A stretch of DNA of 64,000 nt from an uncultured Bacteroidales bacterium. Its GTDB lineage: Bacteria > Bacteroidota > Bacteroidia > Bacteroidales > P3. The position numbers were made by a program, and so were the translations under genes. Positions 27,343-37,706 of this stretch are shown piece after piece. The DNA is taken from positions 30,415-94,414 of the forward strand of contig OMYR01000022.1 of the NCBI GenBank assembly GCA_900315335.1, in the 5' to 3' direction. Under the pieces are notes generated by a model that worked only from the letters and a program-made list of their open reading frames with translations, did not search any database and was not told where the DNA came from. The stretch's first letter is position 1; each line of letters starts with the position of its first letter.

Positions 27343-29682
27343 ATGAGTGTAAGAAAATTATTATTACAGGTATTATTGCTTGCATCATTTTGTACGTTGC
27401 AAGCGCAAAGCGTAGAAATTATTCCGCAACCAACAAAAGTGGATATAAGAAAAAATGCACAGGCATTTACGTTCTCGGCAGAGAAAACCAAAGTCTTTGC
27501 TCCCGATAATTGCGAAACTGCAAGGATATTCAATGAAAGTTTGCAGGCGTATTATCCTCAAAGAGAAGATGTGCAGCGTAAAGATGATAAAATGGCTCAA
27601 AATCTTGACGGTAGCATTATATTTATCAATACCGCTATGAAAAATCTCGGTAGTGAGGGATATATAATTGATGTTAATTCAAGAAGAATAACCATTGAGG
27701 TTAACGAAGAAACCGGGTTCTTTTATGCACTTCAAACCTTATGGCAATTGATTGGCGAGGACTTTTATTTGAATCAATATAACGAAGATTTCGTTCCTGT
27801 GGTAGGCTATGTAAAACAAATACCTTCGTGCAAAATAGAAGATTATCCACGTTTCTCTTACAGAGGTAAGCATTTGGATTGTGCTCGCCATTTTTGGGAC
27901 GCCAATTATATTAAAAAATATATAGATTTGTTGGCTTTTCATAAGTTAAATACATTCCATTGGCATTTGACAGATGATCAGGGTTGGAGAATCGAAATAA
28001 AAAAATATCCGAAGTTACAGTCCATTGCAGCATATAGGAACGGTACTTTGATAGGTCATTATTCCGACAGACCCGAGAGCGAACATATTTATGATACCAT
28101 TCGTTATGGCGGTTACTATACACAAGAACAAATCAAGGATATTGTCGCATATGCTCAGAAAAGACATATAACCATTATACCGGAGATAGAACTTCCGGGA
28201 CATGCACAAGCGGCTTTGGCTGCTTACCCGGAATTTTCTTGTCGTAATGTGCCTATAGAAGTTTGTAAGACTTGGGGAGTTTTGGACGATGTATTCTGCC
28301 CAAAGGAAGAGACTTTCAAATTCTTGGAAGACGTGTTGGACGAAGTTATGGCACTATTCCCTTCGGAGTATATACATATAGGTGGAGACGAATGCCCGAC
28401 GGTTCGTTGGAAAGAGTGCGATTATTGTCAGAATTTAATAAAAGAAAAAGGTTTTAAGAGCGAAAATGATATTCAGGCTTATTTCACAACTCGTATTGAG
28501 GATTATCTAAACAAGCATGGTAGAAAAATAATCGGTTGGGACGAAATCTTGGAAAAGGGTGTTAGACAAAGTGCAACAATATTGTCTTGGCAAGGAGAAC
28601 AAGGTGCGATAAATGCTGCTAAGAGAGGAAACAACGCCATTATGGCTGCAAGCGCATATCTTTATTTTAATTTCTATCAAGGTATTGCTGCTTCTGAGCC
28701 TGTAAGTTTCGGAGGATTTACTCCTTTGAAGAAGACTTACACTTTTGATCCCGTTTCAGATGTTTTGACTCAGGAAGAAAGCAAACATATCTTGGGTATG
28801 CAGGCTTGTACTTGGACTGAATACATAGACAATACCACACTTTTGGAATATAACGATATGCCTCGCTTGGCTGCTTTGAGTGAAAGAGCGTGGAGTAGAA
28901 AGGAAGTAAGAGATTATGATGACTTTGTAAATCGTTTGGATAATGTGTTGAAAATTTATGAACACGCTGGATTTAACTATTCAAAGTCTCATTTTGCGGT
29001 AAGTGTTCAAAGCGAAAGTAAGAAGAATGGAATCGAATTGTCATTGTCTTCAAAACTTAGAAACGGTACTATATACTACACCCTTGATGGTTCAACTCCT
29101 AATGAGAACAGCAAGAAATATACAAAGCCGTTTATTATCAAGAGCGATGTCGTATTGCAGGCTGTTGTGTATAAGGACGGCAAGAAATTCTCCCCACTGT
29201 TAAAGACGGATTATCATATCAACAAAGCAACGGGTAAGAAATACGAAATGTCGGATATTAATCCTCAATATTCAAGTACGGGAAAATATCCTTTGACTGA
29301 CGGAATTTGCGGTAACAAGAAGTCATATGATTCTTGGGTTGGTACTTACGGGAAAGACTATAATGTTGTCTTGGATTTGGAAAAGCCTACGGAGATTAAC
29401 AGCATAGGAATTAATTTTATGGACGAACAAGGCAGTTGGATATTCTTACCAAAGGAAGTTAAGATGTATGTATCCAATGATAAACAATCTTGGCAACAAA
29501 TTTCTAATGTGGAACAAACGAGACTGAAAGACAATGCAAGTGTTGTCAATTACAGAGCAAATTGTAAGCAAAAGGCTCGTTATGTGAAAATTCTTGGAGT
29601 TTCTATCGGCAATTGTCCCGAAGGTCATTCGGGAGCAGGTTATCCTGCCCATACTTTCGCAGATGAAGTTGAGGTAAGATAA
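27343..29682 (+). CDS. GH20 beta-N-acetylhexosaminidase, secreted
   Basis: Removes terminal beta-linked GlcNAc/GalNAc from glycans. 779 residues. The signal peptide ends near LQAQ. A GH20b N-terminal domain covers about 20-150. The GH20 barrel follows, with YRGKHLDCARHF, FHWHLTDDQGWR and the catalytic pair in HIGGDEC (Asp349/Glu350 approx.). A chitobiase C-terminal-like segment (YYTLDGSTPNENSKKY) comes next. An F5/8-type (CBM32-like) domain at about 645-779 ends HTFADEVEVR. It acts in the periplasm or at the surface. It has its own promoter and terminator, so it is not part of a PUL here. Confidence 0.95.
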   Translation: MSVRKLLLQVLLLASFCTLQAQSVEIIPQPTKVDIRKNAQAFTFSAEKTKVFAPDNCETARIFNESLQAYYPQREDVQRKDDKMAQNLDGSIIFINTAMKNLGSEGYIIDVNSRRITIEVNEETGFFYALQTLWQLIGEDFYLNQYNEDFVPVVGYVKQIPSCKIEDYPRFSYRGKHLDCARHFWDANYIKKYIDLLAFHKLNTFHWHLTDDQGWRIEIKKYPKLQSIAAYRNGTLIGHYSDRPESEHIYDTIRYGGYYTQEQIKDIVAYAQKRHITIIPEIELPGHAQAALAAYPEFSCRNVPIEVCKTWGVLDDVFCPKEETFKFLEDVLDEVMALFPSEYIHIGGDECPTVRWKECDYCQNLIKEKGFKSENDIQAYFTTRIEDYLNKHGRKIIGWDEILEKGVRQSATILSWQGEQGAINAAKRGNNAIMAASAYLYFNFYQGIAASEPVSFGGFTPLKKTYTFDPVSDVLTQEESKHILGMQACTWTEYIDNTTLLEYNDMPRLAALSERAWSRKEVRDYDDFVNRLDNVLKIYEHAGFNYSKSHFAVSVQSESKKNGIELSLSSKLRNGTIYYTLDGSTPNENSKKYTKPFIIKSDVVLQAVVYKDGKKFSPLLKTDYHINKATGKKYEMSDINPQYSSTGKYPLTDGICGNKKSYDSWVGTYGKDYNVVLDLEKPTEINSIGINFMDEQGSWIFLPKEVKMYVSNDKQSWQQISNVEQTRLKDNASVVNYRANCKQKARYVKILGVSIGNCPEGHSGAGYPAHTFADEVEVR

Positions 29683-29707
29683 TTTCAAACGAAAGAAAGG
29701 TACCTTC

Positions 29708-29757
29708 AAAATCACTTCATTTGTTATTGAAAACAAATGAAGTGATTTCAAAAAAAT
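29708..29757 (+). terminator. Terminator of the GH20 gene
   Basis: A 17-base stem AAATCACTTCATTTGTT / AACAAATGAAGTGATTT (29708-29724 and 29732-29748) with a 7-base loop. The downstream tract is A-rich, so it may also act on the other strand. Confidence 0.75.
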
Positions 29758-29759
29758 AA

Positions 29760-29830
29760 TCACTCACATCAATTTATTAATCACTCACATTAAAAAACTA
29801 ATCATTAATACTAATTTACTAATCACTCAT
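29760..29830. repeat. 21-bp tandem array F ending at a start codon
   Basis: Units at 29760, 29781 and 29802, beginning TCACTCAC, TCACTCAC and TCATTAAT. A fourth partial unit TCACTCAT runs directly into the ATG at 29831. It is the reverse orientation of array C. Confidence 0.88.
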
Positions 29831-30337
29831 ATGGATTTAAGATTAAAACGAACAATAATACGAATATTCGACAAGTCAATAAAGACAAGTGTTTTCTTTC
29901 GTCTTATGGTTGTCGTGTCGGCATTGGTTGGTTTATTTTTTACATTGTTTAACGGATCTATGCTTTTTTATAAAACACATCTTACCGAATTTATCACTTC
30001 AACTTCTTTTCCCGAGACCCTTTATTTTTATAAAGAAAACCTTCTGTTTTTTGTTACTGCCAATAGAATGATGTATTTAATATGTTTCTTGTCAGGGTTA
30101 GCGATATTGTATGGCTGTCATCTGCTTTTTAGAGGTTATAAATTGGGATTATTCTTTTATACTCTTGCAAAAGTGTTCCAATTTCTGACACCGATATTTT
30201 TTCTTGGCTATCGTATGTTTGCCATTGGGGATTTGATGTTAATTCTGCTGTTTTTGGTTTATTACTATTATTATGCTTTTACGCATAATATAGAAAAGCA
30301 ACATCGTAAGTATAATACAATAAAAATTGAAGAATAA
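29831..30337 (+). CDS. Integral membrane protein of unknown function
   Basis: 168 residues with about four hydrophobic segments: VVVSALVGLFFTLFNG, LICFLSGLAILYGC, YTLAKVFQFLTPIFFLGY and IGDLMLILLFLVYYYYYAF. No family recognised. The stop overlaps the next gene's start by one base (TAATG), so it is translationally coupled to the RsmI-like gene. Its start is joined directly to array F, so the 5' leader, if any, consists of repeat sequence. Confidence 0.7.
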   Translation: MDLRLKRTIIRIFDKSIKTSVFFRLMVVVSALVGLFFTLFNGSMLFYKTHLTEFITSTSFPETLYFYKENLLFFVTANRMMYLICFLSGLAILYGCHLLFRGYKLGLFFYTLAKVFQFLTPIFFLGYRMFAIGDLMLILLFLVYYYYYAFTHNIEKQHRKYNTIKIEE

Positions 30338-31038
30338 TGGGCTGTTTGTATTTATTTCCGACTTTGTTGGCAGAGTGTGATTGGGAAAACGTAATCCCAA
30401 AAAAGAATGTCGAAAAGATACTTTCGTGCAGTTGTTTCATCGTTGAGGAACTTCGCACGGCACGGCGGTTTCTTCGTAAGATTGGTTACAATAAGGATTT
30501 CAATGATGTGGAATTTTTTGTACTCAACGAACATACTACGGATATGGAGATGCAAAATTATTTGCAGCAGATAGAAACCAAAGATGTGTTTTTGATGTCA
30601 GAAGCAGGCCTGCCATGTGTGGCAGATCCGGGTAGTAAGGTTGTTCTTTTGGCACAAAGAAAAAACATTAGGGTTGTGCCATTGGTAGGACCTTCATCTA
30701 TTTATATGTCTTTAATGGCAAGTGGTTTCAATGGACAGAATTTTGCATTCTTAGGCTATTTGCCAATAAAAGATGCTGAAAAAGAAAAACGTTTAAGACA
30801 AATAGAAGACAGGGTTTATAGAGAAAATCAAACGCAAATATTTATCGAAGCTCCATATCGAAACGACAAATTATTCGATTGTATGAAAAAGGTTTTGAAA
30901 AATGAAACCTTGCTTTGTATTGCAACAGATATAACAAGCGAAACTCAAAGCATCAAAACATTAAGTATAAAAGAGTGGAAAAATAGAGAGGATTTTGTTA
31001 TAGGAAAACGCAATACCATATTTTTGATATATAAATAA
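30337..31038 (+). CDS. RsmI-like SAM-dependent methyltransferase (tetrapyrrole methylase fold)
   Basis: 233 residues. Motifs of the tetrapyrrole methylase/RsmI family are present: FIVEELRTARRFL, SEAGLPCVADPGS, VPLVGPSSIYMSLMASGFNGQ and FAFLGYLP. RsmI methylates the 2'-O of C1402 in 16S rRNA. This Bacteroidetes form lacks the canonical N- and C-terminal extensions, so target identity is inferred. Cotranscribed with the membrane protein upstream; rarA follows after 37 bases. Confidence 0.82.
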   Translation: MGCLYLFPTLLAECDWENVIPKKNVEKILSCSCFIVEELRTARRFLRKIGYNKDFNDVEFFVLNEHTTDMEMQNYLQQIETKDVFLMSEAGLPCVADPGSKVVLLAQRKNIRVVPLVGPSSIYMSLMASGFNGQNFAFLGYLPIKDAEKEKRLRQIEDRVYRENQTQIFIEAPYRNDKLFDCMKKVLKNETLLCIATDITSETQSIKTLSIKEWKNREDFVIGKRNTIFLIYK

Positions 31039-31075
31039 ATTTTCTTTTGAGACCTCACGAAAAAACAAGCCGATT

Positions 31076-32332
31076 ATGATACCATTAGCCGAGATATTAA
31101 GACCGCAGAGTTTAGATGATTATATAGGACAAAAGCATTTGGTTTCCAAAGGTGCTATATTAAGGAATGCAATAGACAGAGGCAATATTCCTTCAATGAT
31201 TTTGTGGGGACCTCCGGGCGTTGGAAAAACAACGCTTGCGAATATTATTGCAAATACTCTTGTGATGCCTTTTTATTCTTTAAGTGCGATAAATTCGGGA
31301 GTTAAAGATGTTCGCGACGTATTGGATAAAGCAAAACAGCATGGTGGTAATTGTATTTTGTTTATAGACGAAATTCATCGGTTTAATAAATCTCAGCAAG
31401 ATTCTTTACTTGGTGCAGTTGAAAGAGGTGTTATAACTCTTATAGGAGCAACAACCGAAAACCCTTCTTTTGAAGTCATTTCTCCATTGCTTAGCAGGTG
31501 TCAAGTGTTTGTATTAAGGCATTTGGAAAAAGATGATTTGATGATTTTAATCAATAAAGCCCAAAAATATATTGGAGACACGGAAGAACGGCATATTGAG
31601 ATAAAAGAAACAGAAGCCTTGATGCGTATTTCGGGAGGTGATGCAAGAAAATTACTTAATGCAATTGAGGTTATATGTTCTCAATGTAGCGGAGATTTTG
31701 AACTGACTAATAATTTGGTTGCAACCATTATCCAACAAAATCTATCAATGTACGACAAGAAAGGCGAAAATCATTACGATATAATATCCGCCTTTATAAA
31801 GAGTATAAGAGGTAGCGACCCGAATGCGGCTGTATATTGGTTGGCTCGTATGATAGATAGTGGCGAAGACCCGTTGTTTATCGCAAGGCGAATGCTTATT
31901 CTTGCAAGTGAAGATATAGGTAATGCCAATCCTAATGCGTTGCTTTTGGCTAATACTTGTTTTGATGCGGTTAATAAGATTGGTTATCCCGAATGTAGAA
32001 TAATTCTTTCGCAGACGGCAATATATTTGGCGACTTCAAAGAAATCAAACGCTTCGTATATGGCGATAGATTCAGCACTCGGTGAAGTGAAAAGCAGCGG
32101 TGATTTGCCAGTGCCTTTGCATATTCGCAATGCTCCGACAAAACTAATGAAAGAATTGGGATATGGAGATAATTACAAATATGCCCATAACTATGAAGGC
32201 AATTTCGTTCAGCAACAATTTTTACCTGACCAATTGCAAGGGAAAATATTTTACGACCCGGGCAATAATAGAAAGGAAAACGAGATACGAAGCGATATGA
32301 AACAGAAGTGGCAAGGTATTTATGATTATTAA
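31076..32332 (+). CDS. rarA: Replication-associated recombination protein A (RarA/MgsA)
   Basis: AAA+ ATPase of the clamp-loader family acting at stalled forks. 418 residues, normal length. Walker A GPPGVGKTT near 45; Walker [16 protein letters not shown] near 97; sensor 1 GATTENPSFE; then the MgsA C-terminal domain ending in YKYAHNYEGNFVQQQFLP. The preceding gap lacks a clear promoter, so it may read through from the RsmI-like gene. Confidence 0.95.
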   Translation: MIPLAEILRPQSLDDYIGQKHLVSKGAILRNAIDRGNIPSMILWGPPGVGKTTLANIIANTLVMPFYSLSAINSGVKDVRDVLDKAKQHGGNCILFIDEIHRFNKSQQDSLLGAVERGVITLIGATTENPSFEVISPLLSRCQVFVLRHLEKDDLMILINKAQKYIGDTEERHIEIKETEALMRISGGDARKLLNAIEVICSQCSGDFELTNNLVATIIQQNLSMYDKKGENHYDIISAFIKSIRGSDPNAAVYWLARMIDSGEDPLFIARRMLILASEDIGNANPNALLLANTCFDAVNKIGYPECRIILSQTAIYLATSKKSNASYMAIDSALGEVKSSGDLPVPLHIRNAPTKLMKELGYGDNYKYAHNYEGNFVQQQFLPDQLQGKIFYDPGNNRKENEIRSDMKQKWQGIYDY

Positions 32333-32343
32333 GTGAAAAGATA

Positions 32344-35300
32344 ATGTTGAAAAGATATGTAATTTATATTATGCTTATAATTTTTACTTTGACTATATAT
32401 GGTCAAAGTAATCTTCGCTATGAGAAAAACAATGGGCAATGGGATAGTGCGATTAAGTATAAAACGTCTTTTAAACAAGGCAAAGTTTATGCTCTTGATA
32501 ACAAAATAAATATTATTGTCTTTGATAGCAATAATCATTACTATCATCCTCATGGCGATATTACCAAAACCAATAGCAGGGAGAGATATACTATTTTTTC
32601 GATACAACCTTACAATGCCAATAAGTGTGATATTGTCTCTGAAAATATATGTCAAGGTTATTCCAATTATTTTCTGTCTAAGGATAAAAGCAAATGGAAA
32701 AGCAAAGTTCCTTCTTACGAAGTTATTACCTACAAAAACATTTATGACAATGTGGATTGGGAGATTTCTTCACAGGGCGGATTTCCTAAGCATTCTTATA
32801 TAGTTCATACGAATGGGGACATTAGAAAAATAGTTACACTATACAGTGGCGTGATTAATGTAACCAAAAAAGGCAATCGACTTGTTATTGAAACAAACAA
32901 CGGAGTTATTGAAGAAAATGAGTTATTTGTTTATCAGAAAAGTGGAGAAAGAATAGACAAAATTGAAAGTGATTTTAGAATACAAAGAACGGAGGAAGGC
33001 TTTTTGGTATCATACGTTATAGGAGAGTACGACCGAAAAAAAGATTTAATTATTGATCCATCATTAGTGTTTTGTACTTATTCGGGTTCGCATTCCGACA
33101 ATTGGGGAATGACAGCTTGCTACGATAAAAACGGATATATGATTAGCGGTGGCATTGTCTATGGAGTTCAATACCCTATTGTTGAAGGTTCTTACGATAC
33201 GAGTTATTCCGATAATTGGGATTGCGTTATTACCAAGTTTGATTCGCTTGGTCAAAACCTTATATTTTCTACTTATTTAGGTGGAGAGTTTTGCGAGATG
33301 CCTCATTCGATGATTGTAAATAATAGCGATGATGTTATTATCTTTGGAACAACCGGTAGCGGCGATTTTCCAACTACGTACAACGCCTTTCAAAAAACGT
33401 TTAACGGGGGAGAGGGTTTGAATTATGAACAATCGTTGGTTTTTCCGAATGGTATAGATATTTTTGTTTCAACATTGAGTTCGGACGGCACAGACCTTTT
33501 GGCTTCAACCTTTGTCGGCGGAAGCAATAACGATGGATTTAATTTCAAAAACTATTATTCATCGACTGCGAAGACTTTGTATGACGGCAATGACTCGCTA
33601 TATGCCAATTTCGGCGATTGTGCAAGGGGAGAAGTCGTTATTGACCACGACAACAATGTATATATAGCCACTTGTACGTTCTCCGATGATTTTCCTACTA
33701 CTAACAATGCCTACAAAACCTCATTATCGGGTAGTCAAGATGCCGTTGTTTTCAAAATGGACAAGAGTCTGTCGCAAATGATTTATTCAACATATATCGG
33801 CGGAACGAAAGACGATGCCGCTTATTCGATAGATTTGTCTGATGATAACAGGGCGTATGTTTGCGGGGGTACAACATCGCAGGATTTTCCTACTTCAAAT
33901 AACGCTTATAACACATCCTACAACGGGGGTAATAGTGATGCTTTTGTTTGTGCGTTGTCGCCTTATGGGGATTATTTGGATTATTCCACGTTGTTCGGTT
34001 CGCAATATTATGATCAGGCATTCTTTGTACGATTGGATAAAGACAATTTCCCTTACATATTCGGACAGACAAAAGCGACAGGTAGCACGTTGATACATAA
34101 TGCTCTTTATTCCATACCTAATTCAGGGCAAATGGTGGCAAAGTTTTCTAAGGAATTGGATTCACTATGTTTTTCCACTGTTTTCGGTTCGGGAGACGGC
34201 ATAATAAATATATCGCCTTCGGGCTTTGCTGTTGATATTTGCGATAGAATATACTGTGCAGGTTGGGGTAGAATATTCAAATACCGAAAGAATGCTTTTG
34301 GTTACACTTCGTTTGGAACGCAGAATTTGGAGACTACATCCGATGCTTTTTCGTCTTTAACTGACGGTATGGACTTCTATATAATGTCTCTTTCGATAGA
34401 TGCTTCTCAGTTGGACTATGCTACGTTTTTTGGAGAGTATAGCGATAATACCGCTTATGGTAACGACCACGTCGATGGGGGAACATCGCGTTTTGACAGA
34501 TATGGTAATTTATATCTTACCATATGTGCTTCTTGTGGCGGTTCGCAGGGAATGCCTACAACTGAGGATGTTTTTTCTTCAACTAATAATTCTATGAATT
34601 GCAATATGTCCGCAACGAAGTTTTCGATACATAATGATTTTGCGGTGGCAGACTTTACTTGTCCAACTGTTATGTGTAAAGAAAGTGAAGTGGCTTTTAC
34701 TAACAATTCTCGTGGCGAAACTTTCCTTTGGGACTTTGGCGACGGAGCAAAAAGTAGTCAAAAAAATCCTACTCATACTTACACTCAGGCAGGAGAATAC
34801 ACCATTACATTGGTTGCAAATATGAATAACGGTTGTAAGGAAACGGATACGATAAAAAGGAAAATCTTGATTTTGGATAATACTCATCATTATTTGGATA
34901 CAATAACGGTTTGCATGGGTAAGAGTGTAAATATCGGCATAGATAGTTTGTCTTTGAACCCTAATGAAGAGGTTTATTTTGAATGGAAGCCTGCCAATTT
35001 GCTCTCAGATGCAAGCGTTATAAACCCTTATGCAACGGTTACTGCACCAACATTATTTACGTTGATAGTAAAAGCCAATTCGTGCCAGGATACATTTTAT
35101 AGATTTGTAGATATAGAAGAATTGGAAAGTGAAATACCAGATACTCTAAACTATTGTTCTATTCCGTACATATATGAAATAGAAAATACGTTGAATAGAA
35201 CTCTTACCGCATCTTGGGACAGAAATTTTACCGATATAGTTCCTGTAATACACGATAGCGTTAAAATTAATAATTTTGGGCAAAAATATTTATATATCAA

Positions 35301-36570
35301 GTATTCGGAAAATGGTTGTTATGGAATAGACAGCATTTATTTGAATTTTGGAGGTATTGTCTGTGAATTGCATTCTTATAATGTGGGTTGTCAAAGCAAT
35401 GATGACGGTAGTGCAAAAGTTATAGTGTCAAGTGATAAAAACAATATCCATTACAAATGGTCGGGAAATGGGATAACAAATTCCGATACTGACTCAATAG
35501 GAAATCTAAGTGTGGGAACGTATAGCGTTTTGGTGTATAGCGATGAAGATAGTTGCTCTTCATTGATAGAGTTTGAGATTTCTTCGTCGATTTTTATTAA
35601 TATTGACGCAGTGGTTAGTAATTCCCATTGTGAGCAGTCTTGCAACGGACAAATAGATATTGATGTAAGTGGCGGCGATGCACCATACACATTCGTTTGG
35701 AGCAATGGCAAGACCGAAGAAGACCTTACAAATCTTTGTAGCGGTGATTATACAATAACTGTTACCGATAACGCCGGTTGCATAAGTAAAAAAACTTTTT
35801 CGGTTGCCAACGATTATGAAATAAATTTAAGTTTAACGGCAACAAAGAATAATTGTCTTGACGGTTGTTCTGCAAAGATAATTTCGCTAGCATCAAACGG
35901 AGTTTTACCATATACTTACACTTGGAGCAATGGACAGACGACTTCGGATTTGACTGATGTTTGTTCGGGGGAATATACTTTGAATTTGAAAGATGCTAAC
36001 GGCTGTCCTGCCTCGGCAAGTGTTGAGGTAACATACGACGATAAATTTATAGATTTCGATGCTTGGGTCGATAAATCGAAAGTTTATGACGGCGAGAGGA
36101 TAGTTTTGTCTTCAACCGAGATAGATGATATGTATTATTCGTGGTCTCCTTCAACTTACTTGGATAATCCTTTTAATGCAGTAACAGGTGCTACTATATA
36201 CGAGACAACAACCTATCAAGTGATTATTACCGACAACAAAGGTTGTACTAAAAGCGATACCGTTTCAGTTGAGGTCGAATATGTCAATTGCGGTAAGCCT
36301 AATATTTTCATACCTAATGTCTTTTCGCCTAATAATGACGGCAAAAACGATGTGTTGAGAATAAGTGGTGAATACATTGATAAAATGGAGTGGGCTATTT
36401 ACGACCGTTGGGGGGAGAGAGTTTTTTATTCTACAAGTATGGAAGACGGTTGGGACGGTAAATATCATAACAATGATTGCCCAAGCGGAGTTTATTATTA
36501 TAAGTTAGAGATAAAATGTCTCGGTGGTAAAACTTTTTTGACGGGAGGCGACGTAACCCTTATACGTTAA
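32344..36570 (+). CDS. Giant T9SS type B cargo with PKD and SprB-like repeats
   Basis: 1408 residues. The signal peptide ends near IYGQS. An N-terminal region (about 25-240) is of the type found before SBBP repeats. SBBP/propeller-like repeats follow (DDFPTTNNAYKTSLSG, TSQDFPTSNNAYNTSYNG), then a PKD domain near 765-840 (FLWDFGDGAKSSQKNPTHTY). Two SprB-like repeats sit near 1098-1210 (CNGQIDIDVSGGDAPYTFVW; TYTWSNGQTTSDL). It ends in a gliding-type C-terminal domain (FIPNVFSPNNDGKNDVL, YDRWGERVF, GWDGKYHNNDCPSGVYYYKL). Expected at the cell surface, perhaps adhesive. It follows rarA by 11 bases. Confidence 0.9.
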   Translation: MLKRYVIYIMLIIFTLTIYGQSNLRYEKNNGQWDSAIKYKTSFKQGKVYALDNKINIIVFDSNNHYYHPHGDITKTNSRERYTIFSIQPYNANKCDIVSENICQGYSNYFLSKDKSKWKSKVPSYEVITYKNIYDNVDWEISSQGGFPKHSYIVHTNGDIRKIVTLYSGVINVTKKGNRLVIETNNGVIEENELFVYQKSGERIDKIESDFRIQRTEEGFLVSYVIGEYDRKKDLIIDPSLVFCTYSGSHSDNWGMTACYDKNGYMISGGIVYGVQYPIVEGSYDTSYSDNWDCVITKFDSLGQNLIFSTYLGGEFCEMPHSMIVNNSDDVIIFGTTGSGDFPTTYNAFQKTFNGGEGLNYEQSLVFPNGIDIFVSTLSSDGTDLLASTFVGGSNNDGFNFKNYYSSTAKTLYDGNDSLYANFGDCARGEVVIDHDNNVYIATCTFSDDFPTTNNAYKTSLSGSQDAVVFKMDKSLSQMIYSTYIGGTKDDAAYSIDLSDDNRAYVCGGTTSQDFPTSNNAYNTSYNGGNSDAFVCALSPYGDYLDYSTLFGSQYYDQAFFVRLDKDNFPYIFGQTKATGSTLIHNALYSIPNSGQMVAKFSKELDSLCFSTVFGSGDGIINISPSGFAVDICDRIYCAGWGRIFKYRKNAFGYTSFGTQNLETTSDAFSSLTDGMDFYIMSLSIDASQLDYATFFGEYSDNTAYGNDHVDGGTSRFDRYGNLYLTICASCGGSQGMPTTEDVFSSTNNSMNCNMSATKFSIHNDFAVADFTCPTVMCKESEVAFTNNSRGETFLWDFGDGAKSSQKNPTHTYTQAGEYTITLVANMNNGCKETDTIKRKILILDNTHHYLDTITVCMGKSVNIGIDSLSLNPNEEVYFEWKPANLLSDASVINPYATVTAPTLFTLIVKANSCQDTFYRFVDIEELESEIPDTLNYCSIPYIYEIENTLNRTLTASWDRNFTDIVPVIHDSVKINNFGQKYLYIKYSENGCYGIDSIYLNFGGIVCELHSYNVGCQSNDDGSAKVIVSSDKNNIHYKWSGNGITNSDTDSIGNLSVGTYSVLVYSDEDSCSSLIEFEISSSIFINIDAVVSNSHCEQSCNGQIDIDVSGGDAPYTFVWSNGKTEEDLTNLCSGDYTITVTDNAGCISKKTFSVANDYEINLSLTATKNNCLDGCSAKIISLASNGVLPYTYTWSNGQTTSDLTDVCSGEYTLNLKDANGCPASASVEVTYDDKFIDFDAWVDKSKVYDGERIVLSSTEIDDMYYSWSPSTYLDNPFNAVTGATIYETTTYQVIITDNKGCTKSDTVSVEVEYVNCGKPNIFIPNVFSPNNDGKNDVLRISGEYIDKMEWAIYDRWGERVFYSTSMEDGWDGKYHNNDCPSGVYYYKLEIKCLGGKTFLTGGDVTLIR

Positions 36571-36661
36571 TATAAAGTGTTTGAAAAAAGCGATTGTTCT
36601 GAATACTTAATTCATTTCAAATATATATTGAACCAAAAGTATAAAGCATAGAATAAACAAA

Positions 36662-37384
36662 ATGGTAAAGACTCAAAAATACTATGTTGTATGGTCCGGA
36701 AGAAAGACGGGTGTGTTCGATAATTGGGCAGATTGCAAGGCGAGTGTAGAAGGTTTCGCCGATGCACGCTACAAGTCTTTTGAGACTTTCCAGCAGGCTA
36801 TTGCTGCCTTTGAAAGCGGTTTTAACAGAGTATCGTATTACGACGAGACGACAAATCCTTCTCATTTTACTAATTTACGAAAAAAAAATCCCAACACTAA
36901 TAAAGGCAGTATTTACACTTTCTCGCAACAAAAGGTAATGGCATCAAATAATGGCAAGGAATTACTACGAAATCAATTGCCGATATTGGATTCTTTGTGC
37001 GTAGATGCAGCGTGTAGTGGTAATCCGGGTATTATGGAATATCGTGGGGTCTATATTTTGAACGGCAAGCAAATCTTTTATTACAAGCACCCATACGGAA
37101 CGAACAACATAGGAGAGTTTTTGGGTATTGTTCATGGGCTTTCGTATTTGAAACGGCATAATTTGCCACAACCTTTATACACGGACAGCGTTAATGCAAT
37201 CAAATGGGTAATGCAAAAGAAGTGTAAAACAAAACTTGCTTTAACGCCCAAGACGGCTGATTTGTTTGATTACATTCAACGTGCTGAAAAATGGTTGCAA
37301 GAAAACACATACACAACACAAATTATTAAATGGAACACTGACCATTGGGGCGAAATACCTGCCGATTTCGGAAGAAAGAAATAA
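36662..37384 (+). CDS. rnhA: Ribonuclease HI with N-terminal viroplasmin domain
   Basis: 240 residues. Residues 5-50 (YYVVWSGRKTGVFDNWADCK) form the caulimovirus viroplasmin-like RNA/DNA hybrid-binding domain. The RNase H fold follows with catalytic residues at Asp115 (VDAACSGNPG), Glu152 (NNIGEFLGI), Asp175 (YTDSVNAIKW) and Asp235 (IPADFGRKK). It removes RNA from RNA-DNA hybrids. The stop codon is followed closely by array G. I see no clear promoter. Confidence 0.93.
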   Translation: MVKTQKYYVVWSGRKTGVFDNWADCKASVEGFADARYKSFETFQQAIAAFESGFNRVSYYDETTNPSHFTNLRKKNPNTNKGSIYTFSQQKVMASNNGKELLRNQLPILDSLCVDAACSGNPGIMEYRGVYILNGKQIFYYKHPYGTNNIGEFLGIVHGLSYLKRHNLPQPLYTDSVNAIKWVMQKKCKTKLALTPKTADLFDYIQRAEKWLQENTYTTQIIKWNTDHWGEIPADFGRKK

Positions 37385-37421
37385 AAGACAAGAAAATTTT
37401 TTAGAGGTAGTAGAAAATTAA

Positions 37422-37568
37422 TAAATGATAAGAGAAAAACGTTAAGTCTTATCGCTAAAATAGTTTCAGATATTAGAAAATTAGTGTTAAACATTAGCAA
37501 AATAGTGTTAAACATTAAAAAATTAGTATTAAACATTATTTTTCTCATATCACAAAATAAAAACTTCG
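37422..37568. repeat. 21-bp tandem array G (about seven units)
   Basis: The clearest array. Units start at 37422, 37443, 37464, 37485, 37506, 37527 and 37548. Three in succession carry TTAAACATTA, each followed by AAAA/TTTT and TAG. Translated in either direction it gives 7-residue repeats such as LMFNTNF, which is not a protein. Confidence 0.9.
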
Positions 37569-37706
37569 ATAGTGATTGACAAAATTTGATTGTGGATTTT
37601 GAAAAAATAAATATTGATTTGAGTGTTGTGGCGAAACGATACGAAAAAATGTTTTGGTACAACAAGATTTAGGAAAATAGATTGGAAAGACGGAATTTAT
37701 GCGAAA

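Noticed and set aside
37422..37568. CRISPR array
   Set aside because: The period is only 21 bases, with no separation into a constant repeat and unique 30-base spacers, and no cas genes are present.
37276..37665. Minus-strand frame with MFNTNFL/MFNTILL repeats
   Set aside because: The 7-residue repeat is the direct translation of the 21-bp array G; there is no start signal or conserved flank. The similar frame at 49722-50000 is rejected for the same reason.
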